Assembly (NCBI GenBank): GCA_030672805.1
Contig: DAOVFR010000193.1
Span: 1-5,040 of the forward strand
Direction of reading: 5' to 3'
From: Candidatus Krumholzibacteriota bacterium
GTDB lineage: Bacteria; Krumholzibacteriota; Krumholzibacteriia; Krumholzibacteriales; Krumholzibacteriaceae
Length of the DNA: 5,040 bases
In this document: piece by piece, positions 1-5,040 of the stretch
Numbering within the stretch: the first letter of the stretch is position 1
Layout: the number at the start of each line of letters is the position of its first letter
Notes under the pieces: generated by a model
Seen by the model: the letters and a program-made list of their open reading frames with translations, nothing else
Told to the model about the DNA's origin: nothing
Databases searched by the model: none
Position numbers and translations under genes: made by a program

Positions 1-35
1 TCGTCCTCGACCATGAGAATCCTGGGCTGGTTCAT
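1..35 (-). CDS. Probable response regulator, N-terminal fragment (runs off window)
   Basis: Only eleven full codons are visible; they read MNQPRILMVED, and the next codon starts GA (Asp or Glu). A short hydrophobic strand followed by an acidic pair is the usual opening of a CheY-like receiver domain, where the acidic residues help bind Mg2+ beside the phosphoacceptor Asp. The phosphoacceptor and any output domain lie outside the window. The ATG shares its A with the TAA stop of the upstream histidine kinase (TAATG), and a good Shine-Dalgarno sits 7 nt upstream, so the start is well supported. A regulator immediately downstream of, and coupled to, a kinase gene is the standard layout of a two-component pair. 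The family call rests on very little sequence plus context. The output type (DNA-binding, enzymatic or receiver-only) is unknown. Confidence 0.65.
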   Translation of the reverse strand, partial: MNQPRILMVED

Positions 36-2644
36 TACCATTCTCCTTTCCGAACAATACTAGGCATCTCCCTGGAAACCTTTTCGAGCGCGGCCATAAG
101 AAGTCCGGAGTAGCGCGTGCCATCACTGTCCGAGACAGCCCATCCAATCCTGAGGTTGTCTCCCCCGTCTTCCTGAAGAATACGGACACCGCCCCTGCCG
201 CCGCGGACGAGCGAGAACGGACTGCGGATGAAACGTTTCACGGCCGTCAACGAAACGGCAAATCCCTCCCCGAAGGGCCACAGATACACGCCTGTCCTGT
301 CGATCTCGTCCCGCGTGGGATCCACGATGGGCGGCACTGTCCAGCTTCCGGCTATCTCGAGCCAGCAGCGTTGGCTTTCCTTGACCATCGCATACAGAAC
401 AACCTTCTCCCCCATCTCGACGAGCCTCGATATCACCTCCCCTATCCCGCGTCCGGCGAGGACCACCCGCCCCGTATCCAGATCCTCCGGAAGGTAGAGA
501 TGTACGGCGCTGTCGCCTGCGTCGTTGACACGGATAACGAGGGCCCCACCGTGAAGGAACATCAATCTCTGCGCGATATACAGTCCGAGACCCCGGTTCG
601 GCCTGTTGAGAACAAGTGTGCTGTCACCCGAGAGGTTGACCCGTTCGGCAACCTCCCTGGGAACCCCGCCGCCTGTATCTCTGACACAGATATCCATGAA
701 CCGCGGCCGGGGTACGAAAGGAATATGAACGGCCGGAAAGATATCAGAGAGCTCCTGCACACAACGAGAGACGCTAAGCGAGATGCTCCCGCCGGACGGC
801 ACGTTCTTGATGCTATTCGAGAGAAGATTCTGAATGACCTGTTCCATGCGGTCACGGTCGATCAGAATCGTCTCGATGCCCTCCTCGAGATCGATGTCGA
901 AACGTATCCCCTTCTTTTTCAGTGACGGTTTGAAAAGCCTTGATGCCTCATTGATGTAGCTGCGGGCATCAACCCGTTCGAGCTCGAGCGGGCGGCCAGA
1001 TATCCTTACCGATGAGGCATTGACGAGACTATCCACGATAAGGCTGAGCCTGTTCGTCGTCCTCAGGGCCGTCTCGAGAAACTTCGTGTCGGCAAGTCGG
1101 TCCGCACCTTCTCCCCCGGCTGTATTCCGCGCCCCTGCGGAGCCGCCTTCCATGATGATCTTCAGCGAGTTCTTCAGTGCAGTCATCGGTGTTCGAAGCT
1201 CGTGGGCAACCGTCGCAAGCACCTCCTCATGCGCGGCGACCTGCTCCTTCTCGACGGTGACATCCTCCAGAAAGACAAGTGAACCGACTCCCGCAGCAAG
1301 ATTCTTCAACACGATCCACGTTACCGACACGGCTCTCTCCGTTTTCGACGTTCCGCGAAGCTCCCTGTCGATAAGATCGCATTGCGCCGATCTGAACTCC
1401 TCCCATACACCGGCAAGGTTGAACGGCGAGACGGCTCCAATCCCGTTGACATGCGCCGGTACAGGCTCCGAAAGCTGGAGGATCGCACGAAACATCCTGT
1501 TCGAGCTGACGATCCTGCCGTCCGGAGCCACAAGGGCGCTGCCGAATGGGATCGTGGCAAGGACCTTTTCCAGGATTCCAGTCTCCTCTCCCGCACTGAA
1601 GACAAGAGGTGTTTCATCCTCGGCGAAACTGCGAAAAACACCGATATTCTCGCGGACGAACGCATCTCGCCTGACGCTTCCAACGAAGAGTGTCCCCCTC
1701 ACGGCGGACTCCGAGGTCACGGGCACGAGGAAATAGCTCTCTATTGAATGGTTCCTCAGGATATTGGCCAGGCCGCTGTCCTGCCGCTTGAAAAACACCA
1801 GCTCCCTGCAGAGCTTTTCACCGTTGCAGCTGTTTGTGAACATACGGTATGCCGTCCTGATCTTTTCACGAACCTCCGGGATCCTCGGCGAAAGCTCTCT
1901 GCCATCGAGCATTATGAACAGCTCACCCCGTTCCATTTCGGTATAGTATGCGATGATCTCGGCCTTTGACATTTCGAGTAATTTGAGCAGCACACCCCTC
2001 ATCGTGAGTTCATCACCGATGGCCTTCAGCAATTCGGCCTTTACCGATTCTCCCCTCCGTTCTTCTGCGGACCCCATACCGTGGGGCGAATAGGATAGCA
2101 CGATCAGCGAAAGCACTTCCGATAACATGGAGGTGGGATCGCCGCCGAAGAGCTCGATCGCACCACTGCCGGATTTGACGAACGAAAGGACACCGAAGCT
2201 GTCACGGCCGCGAAACAGGGGCACGCGCGCGATGGAAAAATCCGGTTTCCCCGGCGGTACGGGCTCTCCTTCCACGGAAGAATCGAGCGCGATGATGCTG
2301 TAATCATGCTGATGTTTACCGTCCAGCAGATCCAGGAGGTCTTTTTCTGTCAGTCCGGCGACCGGACGGGTGACATAGATCGTCCGCTCATCGGAAATCT
2401 CGAGGGCACAGGCATCGATATCCATGATCGGCACGAACGCATTTTCCAGCGCCGACAGCAGCTCCCCGGTCGTCTGTGGGGAACGCATCCTGATCCTTCT
2501 CGCCAGTTGGATAAGTTCTTCTGTTCTCGGTCCGTTCAAGATCCCGCCGGTCCTGTTTGCTTTCACCGTAAATACCGGTTCAACCTTGAAAAATCGCAAC
2601 TTACATGCCATGACAGGGAAAACGTTACCACCGGCGGCAGGCAC
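35..2644 (-). CDS. Cytoplasmic sensor histidine kinase, GAF-GAF-PAS-HisKA-HATPase with extra C-terminal domain
   Basis: This is an autophosphorylating two-component kinase that presumably passes phosphate to the regulator starting at 35. Numbering is from the GTG at 2644 (869 residues). Residues about 46-187 and 200-345 look like two GAF-type sensor modules. Residues about 356-465 look like a PAS domain (VAPDGRIVSSNRMF). The HisKA H-box is at 477-490 with phosphoacceptor His481 (HELRTP). The N-box spans 602-614 (QNLLSNSIKN; Asn606, Asn610), G1 is DTGGG at 656-660, and G2 is GLGL at 685-688. The lid between G1 and G2 has no obvious F-box. There is no signal peptide or hydrophobic membrane span, so it should be soluble and sense an intracellular signal. 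Oddities are a Gly/Ala-rich insertion in the HisKA hairpin (about 500-520), about 20 extra residues between N-box and G1 (628-649), and a tail of about 150 residues after the ATPase domain. No receiver domain is fused. The start is uncertain: GTG 2644 has GGGAGGGG 11 nt upstream, while ATG 2488 (Met53) has a better-spaced site. The stop overlaps the next gene by one base. The kinase call is secure; the ligand is unknown. Confidence 0.93.
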   Translation of the reverse strand: MPAAGGNVFPVMACKLRFFKVEPVFTVKANRTGGILNGPRTEELIQLARRIRMRSPQTTGELLSALENAFVPIMDIDACALEISDERTIYVTRPVAGLTEKDLLDLLDGKHQHDYSIIALDSSVEGEPVPPGKPDFSIARVPLFRGRDSFGVLSFVKSGSGAIELFGGDPTSMLSEVLSLIVLSYSPHGMGSAEERRGESVKAELLKAIGDELTMRGVLLKLLEMSKAEIIAYYTEMERGELFIMLDGRELSPRIPEVREKIRTAYRMFTNSCNGEKLCRELVFFKRQDSGLANILRNHSIESYFLVPVTSESAVRGTLFVGSVRRDAFVRENIGVFRSFAEDETPLVFSAGEETGILEKVLATIPFGSALVAPDGRIVSSNRMFRAILQLSEPVPAHVNGIGAVSPFNLAGVWEEFRSAQCDLIDRELRGTSKTERAVSVTWIVLKNLAAGVGSLVFLEDVTVEKEQVAAHEEVLATVAHELRTPMTALKNSLKIIMEGGSAGARNTAGGEGADRLADTKFLETALRTTNRLSLIVDSLVNASSVRISGRPLELERVDARSYINEASRLFKPSLKKKGIRFDIDLEEGIETILIDRDRMEQVIQNLLSNSIKNVPSGGSISLSVSRCVQELSDIFPAVHIPFVPRPRFMDICVRDTGGGVPREVAERVNLSGDSTLVLNRPNRGLGLYIAQRLMFLHGGALVIRVNDAGDSAVHLYLPEDLDTGRVVLAGRGIGEVISRLVEMGEKVVLYAMVKESQRCWLEIAGSWTVPPIVDPTRDEIDRTGVYLWPFGEGFAVSLTAVKRFIRSPFSLVRGGRGGVRILQEDGGDNLRIGWAVSDSDGTRYSGLLMAALEKVSREMPSIVRKGEW
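43..49 (-). promoter_or_regulatory. Ribosome binding site of the downstream response regulator
   Basis: The minus strand reads AAAGGAG here, 7 nt before the ATG at 35-33. The site lies inside the last codons of the histidine kinase gene. Together with the one-base stop/start overlap, this supports coupled translation of kinase and regulator. Confidence 0.75.
2494..2500 (-). promoter_or_regulatory. Possible ribosome binding site for an internal kinase start (ATG 2488)
   Basis: The minus strand reads AGAAGGA, 5 nt before ATG 2488-2486 (Met53 of the longest reading). The first 35-40 residues of the long form (Gly, Val and Phe rich, no recognisable fold) look less protein-like than what follows. 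However, residues 41-53 (TEELIQLARRIRM) look like an amphipathic GAF lead helix, so translation may begin upstream of Met53. TTG 2539 is a further candidate, with only weak ribosome-binding sequence. Confidence 0.35.
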
Positions 2645-2655
2645 ACCAAGTCAAA

Positions 2656-2664
2656 CCCCTCCCT
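2656..2664 (-). promoter_or_regulatory. Purine-rich candidate ribosome binding site for the GTG start at 2644
   Basis: The minus strand reads AGGGAGGGG, ending 11 nt before GTG 2644. The match to the anti-Shine-Dalgarno is good but the spacing is longer than usual. An in-frame TGA lies three codons before the GTG, so no earlier start is possible. Confidence 0.4.
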
Positions 2665-2675
2665 GGCCTTAATTT

Positions 2676-2691
2676 CTATTTTTTCAAATAG
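2676..2691. repeat. AT-rich 16-bp inverted repeat upstream of the kinase
   Basis: On the minus strand this reads CTATTT-GAAA-AAATAG, a perfect 6-bp stem closing a GAAA loop. It sits 31 bases upstream of the kinase GTG, just before the purine-rich ribosome binding site. It is too AT-rich for a strong hairpin and has no downstream T-run to act as a terminator. It could be an operator or chance in AT-rich DNA. Confidence 0.4.
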
Positions 2692-2770
2692 TTATGAAAT
2701 GGGTGGGAAAGCTCGTTTCCGTATAGAACCAACGAACGCCTTCTACTTGAACCTGCAAACTATTCCCATG

Positions 2771-2787
2771 TGGTAAAAATACTACCA
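2771..2787. repeat. 17-bp inverted repeat TGGTA-N7-TACCA downstream of galE
   Basis: The perfect 5-bp arms TGGTA (2771-2775) and TACCA (2783-2787) flank a 7-bp AT-rich centre, 23 bp past the galE stop codon. The two-fold symmetry and AT-rich centre fit a dimeric repressor operator better than a terminator, as no T-run follows on the minus strand. Its position in the only regulatory gap of the window is suggestive; no regulator is identified. Confidence 0.35.
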
Positions 2788-2809
2788 GGTGAGCGGTGCT
2801 CCGGGAAGT

Positions 2810-3787
2810 TCACGAGCCGTATCCGTCCGTATTCGACCTTTTCCAGGAAAAGGCATCCCTGATGATCTCCCGGATATCCTGGAACGACCGGTTCCAGCCG
2901 AGAATCTCCTCCGCTTTCCGCGAAGACGCAACGAGAACAGCCGGGTCACCCGGACGCCGCTCCCCGACGCGGTACGGCACTTCGAGACCCGTCACTTCGC
3001 ACGCCGCACTGATAACCTCGAGCACCGAAAATCCTTTCCCGTTTCCGAGATTCAGAACACCGGTGTATCCGTTAACAAGGCTATCAAGTCCCAGAAGATG
3101 CGCCGTGGCAAGATCCTTTACATGAATGTAATCCCTGACACAGGTTCCATCCTCCGTCGAATAATCATCCCCGTACACGACAAGCTGCCCGCGTCCGCCC
3201 ATTGCGGCATCGAGGACCAGTGGAATGAGATGAGTCTCGGGCCTGTGGTCTTCTCCGAAGCGGCCGGTCGCCCCCGCTGCGTTGAAGTACCTCAGAGCAA
3301 GCGATCTCAAACCCCATGCAGAGGAGCAGTCGGAAAGGAGCCGCTCGATCGCAAGCTTCGTATTCCCGTACGGATTAACGGGTCCAAGCGGTTCGTCCTC
3401 TGTTATCGGAACACGCTCCGGCTCACCGTATACCGCGGCAGTCGATGAGAAGAGAAAGTACCGGACACCGGCATCCTTCATGGCAGCAAGCAGTGAAACG
3501 GCGCCGACGACGTTGTTCAGGTAATACTTCAAGGGGCGCTTCATCGATTCGCCGACCTGCGAGAAGGCGGCAAAATGAAGGACGGCCTCGATACCCCTCT
3601 TCAGAATCGGCAGGATGGCGTCTTGGTCGAGAATGTCCACTTCGTGAAAGACCGTCCTGCCGTCGATCGCTCCCCGGTGGCCGGTGGACAGGTTATCGGC
3701 GATGACGACGTCGTGACCGGCATCGAGCAGGTATTCCGTTACCACGCTTCCGATGTACCCCGCTCCACCCGTAACGAGAACTTTCAT
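2810..3787 (-). CDS. galE: UDP-glucose 4-epimerase
   Basis: GalE interconverts UDP-glucose and UDP-galactose in the cytosol through a 4-keto intermediate on tightly bound NAD. It serves the Leloir pathway and supplies UDP-sugars for LPS, capsule or other glycans. The 325 residues form a complete extended short-chain dehydrogenase/reductase, slightly shorter than E. coli GalE (338). Visible motifs are the Rossmann loop GGAGYIGS (7-14), DNLSTGH after strand 2 (31-37), SSTAAVYG (114-121), the catalytic Tyr140 and Lys144 in YGNTK, RYFNAAGA (167-174), RDYIHVKDLA (218-227) and GERRPGDPA (275-283). Thr116 stands where E. coli has Ser124, a common substitution in bacterial GalE. The position aligned with the E. 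coli gatekeeper Tyr299 is about Leu285, so acceptance of N-acetylated UDP-hexosamines is possible but unproven. The ATG overlaps the uvrA stop by four bases (ATGA), with AGGGGAA 7 nt upstream, which supports this start. No other galactose gene is in view. A closely related NDP-sugar epimerase is the main alternative. Confidence 0.94.
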   Translation of the reverse strand: MKVLVTGGAGYIGSVVTEYLLDAGHDVVIADNLSTGHRGAIDGRTVFHEVDILDQDAILPILKRGIEAVLHFAAFSQVGESMKRPLKYYLNNVVGAVSLLAAMKDAGVRYFLFSSTAAVYGEPERVPITEDEPLGPVNPYGNTKLAIERLLSDCSSAWGLRSLALRYFNAAGATGRFGEDHRPETHLIPLVLDAAMGGRGQLVVYGDDYSTEDGTCVRDYIHVKDLATAHLLGLDSLVNGYTGVLNLGNGKGFSVLEVISAACEVTGLEVPYRVGERRPGDPAVLVASSRKAEEILGWNRSFQDIREIIRDAFSWKRSNTDGYGS

Positions 3788-5040
3788 GGGCCACTTCCCC
3801 TGTACCGTGCAAGATACTGCTTGAGGTATTCTCCCGTCTTCGACTTCCTGGATTGTACGATCCTGTCAGGAGGTCCACAAGCAATAATGGCACCCCCCTC
3901 GTCCCCTCCCCCCGGTCCGAGGTCGATAATGTGGTCCGCCGCGGAGATGACATCCATGTTGTGCTCGATCACGAGAACGGTATGTCCGCCGTCGACGAGT
4001 CCGTCGAGGACCTTGAGCAGCACACCGATATCGCTGACGTGCAGGCCGGTCGTCGGCTCATCCATGATGTAGAAGTTCCTTTCCCCCTTCGATTCAGCGA
4101 GTTCACGGGCGATCTTCAGCCGCTGTGACTCGCCGCCTGACAACGTGTTGGACGGCTGACCGAGCTTCAGGTATCCCAGGCCCACCCTGGAGAGCATCCA
4201 CAGCTTCTCACCGAGTTGAGGAACCTCGTCGAAGAATATCATTGCCTCGTCGACCGTCATCTCCAGGACCTCGCTGATGTTCTTGCCCCTGTAGAGAACA
4301 TCCAGCGTTTCACCATTGAAACGGCTCCCGCCACACTCCTCGCACGGAACAAATACATCTGCCATGAAATGCATCTCCACCCTTCTGTACCCCATTCCCT
4401 GGCAGCGCGAACATCGCCCGCCCCGCTTGTTGAAACTGAACCTTCCGGGTAAATACCCTCGTACCAGCGAAAGTTTCTGCCTGGCGAACGATTCCCTGAT
4501 ATAGGAAAAGCCCTTGATGTACGTGATCGGGTTCGACCGTGGGGTCGCGCCGATCGGCCCCTGGTCGACAAGCAGGACGCGGTCGATCCGTCCTTCGACA
4601 CGCACGCTTTTGACCTTCACGTTCCCCGGTGCGGACCGGTTCTTGAGGACACTGTGCAGGACGTCGACGACGAGCGTGCTCTTGCCGGAACCTGACACGC
4701 CCGTAACACAAACGAGGCATCCCATAGGCACCCGGACATCAATCCCTCTCAGGTTGTGTTCGGAAACTCCCCCGAGAAACACGTGGCCGTCAGGGCTTCT
4801 TCTTTTACGGCCGGGGGTCCCGTTGCGCTTTCCCTGAAAAACCCAGGGAAGCGTTCTCGACCGGGCGACCCTCGCCCGCTTCGCCTCATCGGTGGTACCG
4901 CTGAAGAGGATCTCACCCCCGTCCACGCCGGCCCCCGGGCCCAGATCGACGATGAAATCAGCCGACCGGATGATGACCGGGTCGTGCTCGACGATCAGAA
5001 CGGTGTTCCCCAGGTCCCGGAGCCTGTTCAGTACGGCAAT
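3784..5040 (-). CDS. uvrA: UvrABC excinuclease ATPase subunit UvrA, C-terminal 418 residues (5' end outside window)
   Basis: UvrA is the damage-recognising dimeric ABC ATPase of nucleotide excision repair; it loads UvrB on lesions. The frame stays open to the window edge, so the GTG at 4926 is an internal codon. Residues 1-48 of the fragment finish the first ATPase domain (IVEHD with the H-loop His19, then DLGPGAG, 32-38). A basic linker follows (about 52-85). The second ATPase domain is complete: Walker A GVSGSGKS (114-121), Q-loop DQGPIG (159-164), a zinc module C-x2-C-x19-C-x2-C (Cys210, 213, 233, 236), signature LSGGESQ (300-306), Walker B with Asp327-Glu328, and H-loop His360. The protein ends shortly after the usual TGEYL segment, so the C-terminus is natural. 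The linker lacks the common YLSG-type motif, and some positions differ from textbook UvrA (GMG for GDG after the second Cys). It could therefore be a UvrA paralogue; the UvrB-binding domain needed to decide lies outside. It overlaps galE by four bases. Confidence 0.93.
   Translation of the reverse strand: MAVLNRLRDLGNTVLIVEHDPVIIRSADFIVDLGPGAGVDGGEILFSGTTDEAKRARVARSRTLPWVFQGKRNGTPGRKRRSPDGHVFLGGVSEHNLRGIDVRVPMGCLVCVTGVSGSGKSTLVVDVLHSVLKNRSAPGNVKVKSVRVEGRIDRVLLVDQGPIGATPRSNPITYIKGFSYIRESFARQKLSLVRGYLPGRFSFNKRGGRCSRCQGMGYRRVEMHFMADVFVPCEECGGSRFNGETLDVLYRGKNISEVLEMTVDEAMIFFDEVPQLGEKLWMLSRVGLGYLKLGQPSNTLSGGESQRLKIARELAESKGERNFYIMDEPTTGLHVSDIGVLLKVLDGLVDGGHTVLVIEHNMDVISAADHIIDLGPGGGDEGGAIIACGPPDRIVQSRKSKTGEYLKQYLARYRGSGP
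3795..3801 (-). promoter_or_regulatory. Ribosome binding site of galE inside the uvrA 3' end
   Basis: The minus strand reads AGGGGAA, 7 nt before the galE ATG at 3787. It lies within the last codons of uvrA and, with the ATGA overlap, indicates coupled translation of the two genes. Confidence 0.7.

Larger units (their letters stand above)
2645..2809. other. Intergenic region between galE and the histidine kinase
   Basis: This 165-bp gap is more AT-rich than the flanking genes. I found no credible ORF with a ribosome binding site, no tRNA-like fold, and no GC-rich hairpin followed by a T-run to end galE transcription. A kinase promoter would be expected here if the kinase is transcribed separately, but no -35/-10 pair of good quality and spacing could be picked by eye. 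Two short inverted repeats are listed separately. Confidence 0.7.

Noticed and set aside
371..925. Plus-strand ORF of 184 codons
   Set aside because: It is antisense to the kinase ATPase domain and C-terminal tail, with no domain and no neighbouring plus-strand genes.
1020..1736. Long plus-strand ORF of 238 codons
   Set aside because: It is fully antisense to the histidine kinase across its PAS and HisKA regions, whose motifs are intact. Its product is Ser/Arg/Thr-rich and without recognisable domains, typical of a shadow frame in GC-rich DNA.
2745..2768. Possible sigma-54 promoter (GG and GC elements on the minus strand)
   Set aside because: The GG and GC pairs are one base too close for the strict -24/-12 spacing, and the rest of the consensus matches poorly.
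2306..2776. Plus-strand ORF of 156 codons reaching into the intergenic gap
   Set aside because: Most of it is antisense to the kinase N-terminus. The part in the gap shows no protein-like pattern.
2792..2802. GAGC-ACC-GCTC hairpin just after galE as a terminator
   Set aside because: The stem is only 4 bp with a 3-nt loop and no T-run immediately downstream, too weak to call.
2789..3448. Plus-strand ORF of 219 codons
   Set aside because: It lies opposite galE, whose motifs are conserved throughout; its translation is low-complexity Arg/Pro/Ser.
4310..4720. Minus-strand ORF of 136 codons inside uvrA
   Set aside because: It is an out-of-frame reading of the uvrA second ATPase domain; the true frame carries Walker A, the zinc module and the signature.
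4924..4926. GTG at 4926 as the start of a short 380-residue UvrA-like gene
   Set aside because: The frame continues upstream to the window edge and encodes the conserved end of the first ATPase domain (IVEHD, DLGPGAG), so the GTG is internal.

Overview
This window is a compact, moderately GC-rich bacterial segment in which every supported gene lies on the minus strand. In transcription order (high to low coordinates) it holds the C-terminal half of a uvrA, a complete galE, a 165-bp intergenic gap, a complete large soluble sensor histidine kinase, and the first codons of a probable response regulator that runs off the left edge. No RNA gene, mobile element, CRISPR array or phage gene was recognised.

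The sequence does not fix the taxon. The compact layout, good Shine-Dalgarno sites and a large soluble GAF/PAS histidine kinase point to a free-living bacterium. A Desulfobacterota-like or neighbouring lineage is my impression only, at low confidence.

Region by region: 3784-5040 encodes the end of UvrA, from the end of its first ATPase domain through the zinc module and the complete second ATPase domain. 2810-3787 is galE (UDP-glucose 4-epimerase), whose ATG overlaps the uvrA stop as ATGA, so the two are very probably co-transcribed and translationally coupled. 2645-2809 is non-coding, with two short inverted repeats and no convincing terminator or promoter. 35-2644 is a hybrid-free histidine kinase (GAF-GAF-PAS-HisKA-HATPase) with no membrane segments. 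It carries an extra C-terminal segment of about 150 residues that resembles a decayed GGDEF domain. 1-35 is the start of its likely partner response regulator, overlapping the kinase stop by one base (TAATG).

Functionally there are two units: a DNA-repair/sugar-nucleotide pair (uvrA-galE) and a cytoplasmic two-component system (kinase-regulator). The 165-bp gap suggests, but does not prove, that they are transcribed separately. The most unusual item is the kinase's C-terminal domain. I saw no clear evidence of a wholly new multi-gene system.
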